Shown here: in pieces, positions 1 to 14,302 of the stretch
How positions within the stretch are numbered: the first letter of the stretch is position 1
Layout of the letters: every line of letters starts with the position of its first letter
NCBI GenBank assembly: GCA_008508345.1
Contig: QNGE01000131.1
Location: 321,808-385,807 of the forward strand
DNA length: 64,000 bases
Direction of reading: 5' to 3'
Source: Paragonimus westermani
Lineage: Eukaryota > Platyhelminthes > Trematoda > Plagiorchiida > Troglotrematidae
Program-made: the position numbers and the translations under genes
The notes under the pieces: generated by a model
Database searches by the model: none
Seen by the model: the letters and a program-made list of their open reading frames with translations, nothing else
Told to the model about the DNA's origin: nothing

Positions 1-120
1 AAATTTTTTTTTGGCCGACTGCCTATCTGGCCAGGCCGGAGTCGTACCGACTCCGGTATGTGGTGCAGGCCAACTCCGGCACAACTCGTGGCCAGAGTCG
101 GGCCGACTCCGGTTTGTTTG
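1..120. repeat. GC-rich palindromic repeat at window edge
   Basis: The first 120 bases are much richer in G+C than the following DNA. They repeat variants of one motif: GAGTCG, a 1-3 base spacer, then CGACTCCGG. One version at about 37-57 is an almost perfect palindrome. Shorter forms with CAACTCCGG or GACTCCGG occur at about 70-80 and 101-112. The block stops abruptly near 120. It is probably the end of a satellite or of a mobile-element terminal repeat that continues outside the window. I see no ORF in it and do not recognise the family. Confidence 0.5.
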
Positions 121-909
121 CTGGGAAGTGAAACTCTTCGTACGCCAGCTTTTAAGTCAAGTGACAGTTCAATGTCTGTAGATTAAATGGATTATGTGTG
201 TCGGTTAAGGCTATGTGGTGTTGACTGTGTTTCACGCAAAATATATTCCTGATACTTTATCGGTTCCGTATGCCAGCTGGTCCAACTTGTGCTCACAATC
301 GAGAAGTATGAAACCTAACACATGCTTAGGTTGGTGATAATTCTTAAATCTGTATGACTTGAAAATCGTATGGTAACACCTTGTCGGTTGGACTAGCTCT
401 CACTGGCAACCGGTAGAGACAGATCTATGACGATGGAATGAATGGTTATCGTCAGATTACTTAAACGACGCTGGTGACCTGGTCGGTCTGAGTAACAAAG
501 ATTGAGGACAGCAGTGAAGACGACGGTTTAACATGACGCTAAGCGTAACAGTAAAGAACAAGATAATTTAAAAAAAACTCAACTATGATTCCTCGTGGAA
601 ACCTCAAACGTACGGAACCTATAAGATGAATTTCTAGTGTAAAATGCACTCTGAACACTAAAGCCAACACAGTCTGAAATATTGCAAGAGTTAGACCGAA
701 AACAGATTCACCATACAAGAAGAACGGCATATCAGCGACAATTTGACCAATAATCTGATGAAAACGAGCATTCTTTAAGAAAAAGCTGATTACTGAACAA
801 TGTGATGTGCGGATGAGAAACGGAAGACGGCTCCAAGGGCCGGAAATGTTCATTCGAAGGTTTAAGCCAAAAATGGCTTTTGCAGCCCAAATGTTCGTTG
901 GGTTGCAAG

Positions 910-1059
910 TTATGACGGAACTTTTGATGCCGTTCGATAAAAATGATACCAGTAGTAATAAACAGATGAATTGATGCGAACTGCACAACAGCAAGGAGGT
1001 TTAATCAATGATCTGGTTGTTTTCTCCATTAGTCTACTACGGTAAATTAACAGTATGAG
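910..1059 (-). CDS. Candidate tetraspanin exon 6 (end of protein)
   Basis: A long pyrimidine tract (TTTCTTTTATTCTACTACCCAG) precedes 49 codons in phase 0, the phase required by the candidate exon before it. The stop is at 910-912. The tail starts LILLIYRSRLMEKTTRSLIK and has three cysteines in a row about 23 residues in. I see no clear polyadenylation signal close behind it, so the true end may lie elsewhere or beyond the window. Confidence 0.38.
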   Translation of the reverse strand, partial: LILLIYRSRLMEKTTRSLIKPPCCCAVRINSSVYYYWYHFYRTASKVPS

Positions 1060-4000
1060 CTGGGTAGTAGAATAAAAGAAACGGAGAACATTTAACTGTT
1101 AAACTCTGAAGAAACAATAGTACCGATCAATCAGTGCGCTACAGGTATGCGATCTGTGTTTAAACAAGAAAAACACGCTTCAGCAAACCAACATCTTGTC
1201 AATAAACACAACGAACTGCAGCGAATCAACAATTCTCGTACGGAAACATGTGCCACATAATTAGTCAAGCTGTTCTTACATTAACCTACTTAGGTTCATA
1301 CGGTTTCACTGTTAGCATTCTATGAGTGTATTCCGAAGTTACTAGCAGGAGTTCTTGAAAAATAGACGAGAATTTTGGATTGAATCAGTGAGTTTATTGA
1401 TGAACACTAACTAACAGTTTAGCGTGAGTGAAATTTCTCCCAGAACTTTCACTCACTTTCTCCAAACGTTTGTTTCACACGGTTATCTTCTTCATTCACT
1501 CGGATGATACAAAGTGTACGTTTAAAATTCATTCGGATAGACCTTTCTTGCTATCTTGCAACCTACCTGACCTTGAAATGCCATGTGTGGTAGTGGCCGA
1601 GAGGTGAGTGAAACATTTCATTCAAGGTAGTTCCCTCTAGTACACTATCAATCCACCTAACATGATATTTCAGCCAAATAGAACGAAGCCCCCGATATCT
1701 AATAGACCTACCAGACTACCGGCCGAAGGTCACTCTGAATAATTTACTGTTAGGTTGGGTACTGCGGTTAATAATTAGGAAAGAAAATCGAATTTGTGTA
1801 ATCATTTTCAATAGATATTCTTGAGGACAACATAGTACTTTTGTTTCATGTGGGTTATAGCTGCCACCTTCAAGGATGCCTATTTTAAGTTACTCCAGAA
1901 AGTACACACTGAATCAAATGTTTATCTGTGAACCAAAAATATCGCCAACGGGGACGCAATATGTCTGCGGGGTACCCAGATCCGTTCATACATATTTAAA
2001 AATATCTTCATAATATTTCACTTGGCTACCTGTTCAGCATGTTCAACACATATCAGTACGAGTATTCCTTCATCGTACTGATGTGCACTGTTTCTTCTTC
2101 AGCTGTCACACATTCTCATTCTGACTGGCATAATAAACTCAATAATAATTGAATTAAAACTGTAGGTAAGTAGTGACTCTCAATTTTTCAAACTGGCGTG
2201 TAGTCACATAATCAGACGGTTGAATGGCAGCATGCTGGATACGCAAACTGAAATAAACCGGAAGCGCACCAGAATGATAGCACAGATTTAACCTGTTTGA
2301 ATATGTGGTGGATACCGTCAACTGCCTCAGATGACGCATAGCTGTGCGATGAGCAGCGCTGCCAAAACTCTCTTTGACTCGATATTAGACTGAATTTCTG
2401 GCTGCAAATTGATATGTTCCTGAATACGATAACCGTATTTTTATCAATCTTGAGTAGCACGTTCACTCACCTGAGATAGTGTCGTATCAACCATTTTGTG
2501 TAGCGTGATTCCTAGAAGAAGAGATACTAACATTTTTACTTTGCATTAATGAAAAAACTGAGGGAAGGAGATGCTTTTAGAATTAGCTCGAAACACACCA
2601 GATGATATTTCAATTACTGATTACTATTGTCCTGTGGGACCCCCTTTAACAGATTCACCTTGGAAATGTCACTGTGTAGTAAAACAGTATTAATAAAGTG
2701 TACCACCAGATACGAGTAAATGCAAAACATTCTGTGGGCCCCAGATTTTTATTAATCAATAACGCCATACAAAGCATTCCGTGCCGTGCGCAGTGCATGG
2801 GATGAACATGAAAAATCAATAATTGTCTGTACAGTAATATAGGAAGAGCGAAGCAAGACAAATAATAACTTATCGTGTGCTCGCAACATAAACCATGAAA
2901 TGGAACCCACTAAAATGGTCTAGGAAATTGATTTGAGAATTTTCGATAAACCAACAATATACAGATGGATACATGAGCAAGCTTTTAAGATAATCTCACT
3001 GGGCTTTCATATAAATGTACACTGGAAAATCAACACGGTTTGTGTGAAAAAATAATACGAAGTTTTTATCACTTGGGTGTGTTGGCTGGATAGCTGCAGT
3101 CTTCTTGGACAGGGCAGCATACTGTTGGTGTCTGATCTGTAGACAAGTTCTGACGTTTGTATTCCCATTAATAACGTGAAACTGGTTCAGGCCACCAGTA
3201 AATTCAAAAAGTGAGTAAGTTATTACTGGACACACGAAAATGGATTATAGGGCTTAATTGTGACTTTCTTATTCACTGAGATATAGCTTTGTTTCATCAA
3301 TCTTCATCATTTCTTTGCTGCTTGACAGCTAAGATCGAGAGACCAAATCATTCTCACTTGGTACCTGTCTTCGAAAACTTGAGCGGCGAGCGGATTTTTC
3401 AGTGATTCTGTTGACTTTTTACCCAGTCAAATCTGGTTGTCAACTTGGTTCTTCAGTTTTGGTTTCAATTTGTTCTTTTGTACGCCAGCATGAAATACAA
3501 TACACAAACAAACTCTGGGTTTGATTAATGATTTGTTTTGATGTTGAAGATTGTTATTCAGAAAGAATGACAAGTGAACGTAGCTAAAACGTGAATACTT
3601 TAGCCTACTCTCTGTTGCGCAAATTCATTCGCAGATTCACTTCTTCTCGTCAAAATACCAACAATCAGAAACAACCATGCGCATCCTGGAGTGGATAGTG
3701 TGGATAGCAAAAATACTCTGTAACAGCGTATACAGTCGTCTGTCAGTATTTATCACCCTCCGTTCTGGCGTATTAGTCACGCTGCATACCTGGGATGAAG
3801 CTAAACATTTTCAAATCCAGTGGTTTATCACAGTCGATATCTTCTTCCTCACTGAAATGTAGGTAAATTGTCCCGCAAACGATGCAGAGTGTGGTGGACG
3901 CCATAATTACCCCTGACATACAGACAAACACAGGGAGCAGGACGTACTGAATACGGACCTCGCATCCACTGGAATAGGCAAATTCTTTTGGAATGACTAA

Positions 4001-7000
4001 CATGTCCACTGCCCGGTTATCTGAATCCGGCCGGTTGCCCAGCTTTCCTCGATGAGCTGACCTTGAAGAGTTGTAGCACTGTTCGTCATCGTATTGATTT
4101 AGGTCACAGCATGAATACGGCACATAGCCAGCTGGAACTGCCATGTTCGCAATGTAGTAATCTTTGTATGCTAAAAGAATTTTGGGGGAAGAAACAGCTA
4201 TTATAATGCGGGCCAGCTGAGTACTAATTGAGAACAGTTTGTACTGATGTGTATGATGAATACTGTTTTAATTTCAACGCAACAACAAACGACGGAGCTG
4301 AGATGCAGTGTAGACTTAAAATGGGGTGAAGTAAATTCTGCGGTCCTGTATGTCAAGCAATTCAGTGAAATACTCTTATTATACTACAAACTCAACTAAA
4401 CTAAAAAAAGATACAAGATATGAGTAGCTTCGTCATCTCGTGATGTTGCTGTACATTTTAATAAGCGACAAAGGCTGGGTACCAGGATTCCGACTTAAAT
4501 CTCAGACTACCACGGAATTTTCAAGATTTTACTTCAAAACTAAATGAAACACTTGCGTTTCTCCCCTGTTAGAACAAGCCAGTGTTTCACATTCTGACAA
4601 CGTCAGTGATCTATACGACGATAAACTTTCTTAAGAGTTAACAAAGCCGAATATCGTGCCATCACATTCATATCAAGTACGACGGAATTATCAGTTGCGA
4701 TAACCCGGCCATATCTGTCTCGAGATGAGAAGCACTGATTGTTGTGGTAACTCAACTCGTTGGCACAAGAATTAATACTACGCGGTAAGGCACAACTCCA
4801 AAAGTTCATTAAACTTGCTGAAAAATATATAGTAAGAAGCTGTGTGCAGTAGCATAGTAATGTATGTCGTTTCGTTTGAATATCTCCAACAAACTAAATA
4901 TTATCATCAATAAATTAATCGACTGTACCACTTTGCATAGCAAATTCCATTATTTTTCTTGTATACACTAGAGATGCAGACTAAGCGAAACCATTTGAAG
5001 GGAATGAACATAATCTTCTGCAGGTACTACTTATGTTCCATGTCATTTTTGTCCTAAACTCAAAAATGAGCAGTACTTTGACACCAGCTTTGGCTTAAAA
5101 CGCAGGAAAAGGAACTGTGTAAATTGCTGTGCTGCTGGTTAGGTTTATAGTTTGGGTTATGGCTTACACAAAGCATACAGTACTGGTAAAGCAACATTCG
5201 GGGCTGACAAAAATCTCATAGCAAGTCGAGAAATTTTTTCATTGCTGGAAGGCTCTTGCTGACCAGAGCAAACGAATGTCTGTCACAATCACCATGTGAG
5301 CACAGAAGGTTGGCGTATATGTCTAGGTCGACAGTATTTTAATGATTAGCTGTAAACACGTGCCCTTGTTGGATGACTATATGGAATGAGTCTAACTGGA
5401 TTATGCACCAAGTGTGTAGCACACAGTTATTGTTAGAATGGTTGGAATAAGGTTCAGAGTGTTGGGTGACTGCCTAGACAAACATTCATTTGCTTCAATT
5501 GATAAGCGCCTTTGGAAGAACAAACCTTCGTTTTGGTCACAAAACAGGTCTTTGACAGATTTTGTGATATTTTTTGTCAGAAGCTTTCTACGCAAATTAT
5601 TTTGACCAATTTCTCTGCATACTTTATGTTTTAGACATACAAAAACCAAGTGAGAAGCTAGGAAACTTGTGGCTGATATATCAGTTGGTCCGTCAGTGTT
5701 TGCCGTGTCAAGACTCTATTACTCATGAGTAGTCTGAATTGGAACAGAAAATAGCAAGAAATATTTATCTTATCATTTACTTAAATTTGAAAATGTATAA
5801 GTTCAACGTTCATTTCCCACGTTATCTTGAAACTTTCGATAACCATGTCTTTTCTACTGTCTCTGGTAGCTTTACTGTATCAAAGTAAACGATGTCGTGT
5901 TGACGGATACTGGTAGAACTTCGTGCGTCACGGAGCTCTAGGCAAAGACCGGTGTTGTACGTTTTGTTTTTAAAATGAACCCCGTGAATTTCAAACACTT
6001 CGCCTCCGTTTCATGCTGACAGCACGTAGAGTTGGTCACTTGGAGGCTGTATGTTCGAATGTGGGAGTCCTAACTGAAATGGAGTATTTTATGTTGTTGG
6101 GTCATCGAACGCCATTTACTGTTTAATATGTTCAAACTAAAAATTGTGCAATTGCGCTTCTTGCGCATTACCGAGCAGCTTCTTCGAGTCGGGAATCTAT
6201 GTACGACTGTGAATGGATTGAAACTAATAAAAATCTTTTCAAGTCGTCAATATCTTCCGTTAGACTACATTTTACTGGGAAGTAAAATTAACCGGTGATT
6301 TAGGTTGCCCAGTTGACTGTTTGGAACTTTTCGAATTATACATTTTTTACACCGCCTAATCGAGTAGGTGCTCCCTTATCTTGTGTCAACCACCAGACAA
6401 CAAAGTGCGACAAAGCAGTTAACTATATTTCAATTAGTACCGTAGACAAGCAAGTTGTTTACATTGGAACACTCCCCCGTCTATAGTAAATGTGACTTCA
6501 CTGAAGTATGTTCAACCGTCAGTCAATCGCACTACCCACTATGCACCTCAATTTTGCCAAAAGAGTTGCAAAACTAAAGGTGACTTATGGACGTAACAAA
6601 AACAACCATGCCATAGGATTAAAAAAAGCACCCAATCAACCACCCGGTGTACTCAGTTTGAGATATCTATCATTCATTCCCTGATGAGATTTGGCTTAAG
6701 GTGAGTCCATAAATTCAGAAAAAATGTCCACTATTCGAACAGTCTAGCTAGTAGAACCATTCCAGTAGAGCTAGGTTGCGCAACACAAGTCTAACACAGT
6801 CTAACGCCTCTCGCTATGCACTTCTGTTCGTTTTACCTTAATGAGTTACGCGTAAATTCCTTTCTATCACGTTTTATCTCAGTTGCAATCTCTCGATTGC
6901 TGACTTGCTCAATGCACTTGGCTGAAATTTCTTCTTAGCGCCAATTTGAACTGTTCACCTAAAGATTTTTTGTTTCATTTTGACCACGTAGCTACACATG

Positions 7001-10000
7001 TGCGTCCGTTTTTCTATTGCAAATTAGAAACCAATCATATTGGACTGGAGGAACCAAATTTTCAGACAGCATTTTACTGACGGTAACACTGTGCGAACGC
7101 GCACGTTGTACAAAACAGTAAAATTCCGCCAGGCCCACCCACTTAATGGGCAAAACATTAGGGAGTGTGTATATTTTGTAAGTGAACCATCAACAGATGA
7201 CAACTCAAATGTGTCCAGCATAACCAACTTTTGTAGAGAGCACAGCTTTATCTGATGTAGACTCTGGAAAGGTTTTCCATTATAACACTTCAACAACTTA
7301 AAAACCAACGAATTAAAGTTTGTTTCTTTGATAGTTTGTCGTTTCCTTCAAAACATAAATGTCACCAATGAAAGCAACACAAATACACCGCCGGATTGCA
7401 TTCGCTCATTTTTTGTGACTCCCTCGAAACATGTGCCTTTTATTGAAATGAAAACCATAGCTTGTAAGAAGATTACGTTACCGTACGGGATTCACTGTTT
7501 ATCATAAGTATAGTGACCATCAAGTAAGTCTTACACGATGTGCTACCATAGGAACAAATTCGTGCCTCTCAAAATGACTGAGAGTTGTAGGCACGCTATG
7601 AGATTTGGCGAAGTATCCCATCATCCGGCGGGCATCCAACAGAACAGAGGGCTCCGGAAAACTGAAGCTGGGATTCGTGCTATTGACTTCCACAAAAGAC
7701 ATACAACAGACACTAACGAACACCCCTTTGTAAGTCTACAGATCGCTGAAGAAAGTGATCTGGCTAAGATAAGACAAAACATTCGACAAATAGATTCGAT
7801 TGAATCTCAGGTCCCTAGGAACCTTTCACTGGGCGTTGGAGGTCACTGATGCTCAGGCCTACGAAGAGACGGAATTATGGTTACAGCCGTGATTACGATA
7901 GTCGGTGAATAGAAGTTGAGCTGGTCTGAGTGAACTGTCAAGAGTGAGCGAACAGTAAATTACAAAGATTTATTTTACCACTCTAGAACCCCCGTTTTAC
8001 CGTGCAGTTAGGAAGAAATCTGCGCACACACCATTCTCAAAAAGAACACCACAAAAATACACACATCCCACATGGCAAGTACATGGCTACTTTTTTTTGG
8101 GAAATTTCACCTGAATCCAATTCTAAGTGCGAACACGTGGGGACTAAAGACACAACAGATATGGCGAAATGCACAAAAATTTAACCGCTTTCCAAAATAA
8201 AGTGCGCTGTTTAATAAGAATGATCTTGCCAGAATGCTTTCAAAATCGTACGAAAAAAAATGTTTTAGCTTTAAACAAAAGTGAACAGTCTACTTCAGGG
8301 AATTTTCTAAGTCCTCAAAAATAAAATTTGACTTGTCTTGAAAAAGTCCTCATACATTACCATTTTAAGTGATCTTCGGAGCCGCCCCACATAGGTATAT
8401 GTCCGCTTTTCATGAGCCTTCCCGAAATGCGTTGTAACTTTAGGAATCCTGTTTGTGTTCGGCTCGTGACTGGGGCTCCAGTGCATTATCCGAACTTTTG
8501 CCTGGTCTATTTTTCGAATTCGCTTTCTTGTTAGCCAAATAAAACCTGTAAATACAAACCAATCTGTGACCATGTTTTCCTTGGACTGTGCGACGTAATG
8601 AAACACTGATTGAAGGCCTGTCTTATATCTGTTTCCATGACTTAGCCTTGAGTGATTGATTTAGCTGGACATTTACGAGTTATTCGTGTATGCTTCGTCG
8701 TTCCGTTATCCGACTTGTTGTCAATCGTTGTCCTATTGTCTGTTATAGTCAACTTACGCGCTCAAGTAACGTAGATCTAGTTAAAACAGTCTGCATCCTA
8801 CTGATAATCTCCGAACTGTTCCCCGGAAGCTGCTGCAGGCATCTCAAAACTATGGAAATTGAAGTAAATGAACTGAGAGCATGGAGGAATATTTTCACTT
8901 ATTTTGCTCAATTTTTACTCGTTTTTTAAGACATCGATATATTAGGCGTTGCCAAAAGTGGGGGTACATCTGACACTTCTTTCATATGGCCGAGAACATA
9001 TTCCCAAACTACTGACTTTGATGGCGACTTCTGAAATCTTGTATACTGCTAGTTATAATCTAAAAAGTGTGTTGCTGTGCAGAATTTCTACTGTTCCAAC
9101 TTGATTGGGCACCAATTCTTTACGTTGATATCGGAGGTTTCGCATTCCGTCACTCAAGTCAATGAGTTAGAAAACCTTCTAGATAGTCGTTTGTTCGTTG
9201 ATCTTCTCAGTAGGATGAGCTGCCTAGAATAATTTATTGGGGTCTAACAGCGTTATCTGAAGCTCTCTAAAAAAACGCCACTATTTACAAATTTCGCATC
9301 TGTTACTAGGTTTTTATTCCTGTAAGTTACGTATAGGTATTTCAAAACAATGAACCGAAAATAACCCTCCAAATTCAACGCTATGAGAAGATCACATGAT
9401 GCAACACCCTTATCTGTCTGGTCATCTACATTTTACTCGGTTACGTTAAACCTAATAAAAACACCATTAACTGTTGTTTTCAGTTGTATGTTTTTCCCCC
9501 GATTTTACTGGCAATGAGTTAGCCAGGAAAATGTAGCCCACCTTCGCTATAGCAATGAATGTAGATCGTCATTTCATTCAGGCTCCTTACAATAATTACA
9601 TCAAAGAGAAGGCACCACAAGTCCATTATGGAAAAACGTCACCATATAGTGAGTTATGATATCGTTACTGTTTGAGCAAAATTTTAAACTGGTTGTGCAC
9701 AGCCCTGAATATAAAACGGTTAAATTAACTAAATTGTACTGCTTTATCACCACTGTGATGAAACCAACTTTAGAATTCAGTCAAGTCCAACTGCTATCGC
9801 TACGCAATGGTACAAGCTGCTAAAACTAAAAATGTGGTTTATAACTTTTTTCACCCACTTTTTTGCCAAAAGGAGTTATGTGTATTTCAGTTTTCTTCTT
9901 GAGTATGAGATCAGTGTTTGGTTTATATAAACCATCCTCGTTTTGTATTACAGCGTGTCGTTTCTGGTTATTTATTCACTTTTTGAGTGCGGAATACCTT

Positions 10001-13000
10001 CGTATAGGCTGTGAATGTGTGCACCATCTCACCCTGCACAGTAGCGTGTTTGACTCTGTAGACTTAAACGTTTGACATGATACTTGATGCAAAACGATTC
10101 AGAACGATATTCTAATTCATCATAGTCCCAATCGGACCGATTTATATGCAACTGACTCTCGGATGAGTGTAGTACTTGTGAAGTGAACAAAATCCGCGCT
10201 TACTGACCTTTACACTGACCGGGAGAAATTGCTACTAAAACAAATAGTTTACCTGGCTTATCCATCTAGCCTGTTCATTACTTAACGAACACTTGATGTA
10301 CAGTTTTAACTTCCGGATAAGCTATGCTGTGCTAGGATATTTATTTTACTCCGTTGTTTTACCTATCTTCCATGTTCTGTGACTCTAATCAGTTAGGTGT
10401 TATTGGTACCAAATTTCAGCAGTACAATTTTACATTCAGAAAAGCATATATTGGTTCAATTTTATGCCCTCAAAGTTTGTTAACGTTCATGTTTTTGTCT
10501 AAACACTCATCAGTCATCGAACAGTTTACGTTAAAAAGTTGGTCAGTTTTGGGGCCTATCTGTTCAGTAGAATTTGTCTAGCGATTTACTGCGAATTCTT
10601 CAGTCAAAAGTATCTGAAAACCACCAGATATTTGCGAAGGCTACTTGAACGATTTAGCCAGTAGTATCCATTCACTATGTCCAGTGAGGATCAAAGATTA
10701 TGGTAGGATAAGCTGTCGTTCGCTGATAATATCTGAAGTCGCCGGATTATGTTCATACTTTTCACTCTGTGTTTGCAAAGCATTGATATTTCAACCCACT
10801 CTGCTGCCGAAATGGACTAAATGTCATTATTCTGGTACTCGGCTTACCACTGCATTGAACCAACTCGTTGACTGTGTTAATTCACTTATTTGCTAAATTT
10901 CGAAGTCCTTTTGATCGTTGCGCTGTTCATGGGTTGTTGGTCTACTTGGTTTAGTAGTGTGATATGTATTTTCCGTTTGTCGTCTAAACATCAGTTGTTA
11001 ATCGGAATAAGGGTAAAAGTACCACACCGTTTTGTCTTCTGGTAAAACAAAAGGAAGTCTGAAAATCTTGACTGAGACTCGATTTTACACTTCAGTTTCT
11101 GCCTGCACGTTGGACGCAAGTCTGCTAACAATTTTACATTTCGTATTTGAGAAGTTTTGCCACTCTGTTAATACGTTCCCGTGTTACGAGTTGTACACTG
11201 CTCGGCTGATAGTTTTGTCTCAACCTGTGTATGATGATTTTTAACATGCAGACTATTTTTATTGGTTGTCAGTGTTACGTTATTTTCTAAACTTTCTGGT
11301 CATCCTCCAGACCCTTCATTTCCAAGCTGGGTAAAGTTTTCAGTGTAATGTCTTTTGAAGTTCAGACAAAGCTTTTTGATGAGATCCGACGAGACAGCGA
11401 CGAAAATTTCGTACGAAAACGGGCCGACCCGAAGAGCAAGCAAACGGTGACAGCATACAAACACTGAGCTGGAAATCTCATCAAAAGTGTCTATTTTCAT
11501 TTGATCAACACAATTCGACAATATCTATTAATAGCTTCAAAATGTCTTAAACAATCTCTCAAGAATTGAACACTGTGAGTTATCGTCGGTCCGGGCTACG
11601 CCCTATCTAGGCGACTTGGATGCTATCAGACTGCTTAACTCAGGATAAGGAAGGTTTGCAAAAACCTGGAGCAAAATAGACAGCGCTGACGATGAACTCA
11701 GGCAATCAGAATTTCGCGCCTATAACTTAAATGTGTAGTTCGCTATACTTATTGTGTAAAGTGGTGTCTTTCTTTGCTGTTGTTACTCACTATACTTCAT
11801 CAGCATTTATAAGTACAACCATAAGAACAATTGTTAACAATATCTATCCTCATACGAATTGACTGACGCTATCTACACCGTGGGATTAATATTCGGCTTA
11901 CAAACAGAGCCTTGTGAACTTCAATCTCTTGTCTACATAAACAACGTGAACTCTTTACTATCATTCTCTGTATAATCAGCTGCTGACGATATCATGATAT
12001 AGCACCCTGTTGAGACTGAACAGATGCTGCTTCAAAACAATGTGATACAAACACCTTGTTATCTTTATTTTCGCGAAAGCTTTCCCAAAACTAACATCGA
12101 GAAATGTGAAAAAGCCTCTAACGTTGCTCTTCTTCCTAGTGGTACCTACCTTCAGTCTGTGTCTGTAGAGGAATACTTAATAAAGTGGTTTAAACTTGCC
12201 CCTCTCAGCTGCTTAACAGTGAAAAGGGTACATTAAAGCCTGTAGTTTCCAAGCCCTATTTGAGCAATGCCATGATAATTTTCACCCTATATGTCTAATC
12301 ATACTTGTAGTGGCCTTACCTAAGGTCATCTTGGAAGCAGCGCTACACGCTGGTTCCCCCTCTTCCAAAGTCGTACGCGAGACTGTCTCATAAACGGCTA
12401 CTCAGACAGCCTTGTTAACACAGGCCAAATGCTACTGACTAAATCCTACATAACTCAGTTTACTTGATGAAGTTGTTTAGGCTCCTGAATGTTCTCATGT
12501 TTACAGGTTTACTGCCAAAATCCTCAACTGATAACGTAGGACCCTATACACAATTCCCAAAAAATTTTAACTGAGGGGGCCCATTTGGGATATTGACGTA
12601 ACTTCTGCTAGACGCCTGGCTGTATACTTTAGCGTTCATTGTCATTTAAAGTTATCTCTGTACATTCTGTTTGTCCTTAACACCTCTTTGAACCGAATTT
12701 TCTGGTTACGGTCCCAACACAATAGTAATTTTATTCTGTCATGTGTGTCGTCTACGACCCTGAAGACCACGGTCTCAATAAACGAAACAATAGCAAACGC
12801 TAGTGATTTTTTCTAGTACACACCTACTGAGCTCATGAGATCATGCTTTTCTTGGTCTCGTTATTATTTTTCTTAAGTAATAAATCGTATGCATAATCAA
12901 GTTTACCGGACGGCAAATTACCTTAAGTTTCCATGCAGACAAACATATACTGGTAAGCGGTAGAGGAGGTGCTTGTCGAAAATAAAGCTGATAATTGACC

Positions 13001-14246
13001 TTACCATCCAGATATTCTTCTCAGCCGACTCTCACCAGTCGTGTTTGGTTTTGGTCAATGATTGAAACATCACCGACAGTTCAGCTATGCATACAACTAG
13101 CTAATCCGTGTTTTCGTACGAAAACTCAGTTGTGAATAACGTAAGGTGAGGGAATGTTAAAAGTACCTCTTTGAACGCGAACTTACAAGCAATTGCTCGT
13201 GGTGTTCAACCGAATCAATTACACCGAAGTTAATTGAACTTAGAAAACTCAAACTTGTATTTGTAATATTTCATACCACTTACTTGGAGGCTGGTGATCA
13301 AGAAAACCCTCTTCTGCTAACAGCTTATGACAATTAGAAAGGAATAGACGGAGCAAGCAACGTTCTTATCAAGTATGAGACATTTTACATGCACTATCAG
13401 AGGCCCAATAAATAGCAACGCCGGTGCAAAGTGTAATTTGCCTACAATTTGCAACGTTGGACGGAATTTATATGTTTAATCTCTAGACCATCGTAACCCA
13501 CAGAAAAAACAACTTCCGTCTAAGAAATATGGTGAGCTCACATATNACTGATGTATTGCTGTCTATGATGATGATGATGATGACATGCACTGTCAGAGGC
13601 CCAATAAATAACAACGCCGGTGCAAAGTGTAATTTGCCCACAATTTGCAACGTTGGACGGAATTTATATGTTTAATCTCTAGACCATCGTAACCCACAGA
13701 AAAAACAACTTCCGTCTAAGAAATATGGTGAGCTCACATATGTATCATCCGGTCTTTGAATAACGTTGCCTTTTACTTGCCCTCAGTCTAAAGTGAACAC
13801 GTGTTGCCTCGATTCCTGTGTTTGTACATAAGATTTACAACCTATTAGTTAGCGATCCATAGAGTGAGACAGGCTTCTTTCTGCCTTCGGCACCCACAAT
13901 TTTATTCCCTGTAAGCCACATTTGAAACGAAACTTCACTGATTGCGTGCAAGTAACTGAGGCTAGAATGACCTGTTTTATTGTAAAAGGTTTTTCAACAG
14001 AACGCTGATAAACTTCAAGCTTATGGATGACCAGAGTGAATAAAGTGTGCACTCATCATCTACTTTTGCACTTGCTTCAATTCATTGACAGTTGTTAAGT
14101 AATAAACCATGTGTCGTGTGACTGCGATTACACCTTTGTATAAGATTTGTAGACTCTGGGCATCCATCGTCGTCGTCGTCGTCGTCATCATCATCATAAT
14201 CATCATCATCATCATCATCATCGTCATCATCATCATCATCATCATT

Positions 14247-14302
<56 letters not shown>

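Noticed and set aside
539..994. 151-codon minus-strand ORF rich in hydrophobic residues
   Set aside because: An ORF this long is expected by chance at this composition. Its hydrophobic look follows from T-richness, and it overlaps the candidate last tetraspanin exon in another frame.
2996..3225. Alternative C-terminal exon for the tetraspanin (about 75 residues)
   Set aside because: Phase would fit the donor at 3789, but the acceptor is poorer than that of the 41-nt exon at 2471-2511 and the frame could be chance. Kept only as a rival reading.
7520..7849. GC-richer patch open on both strands with donor-like sites on both
   Set aside because: No domain on either strand, and the minus-strand version ends in a phase incompatible with the tetraspanin exon that follows.
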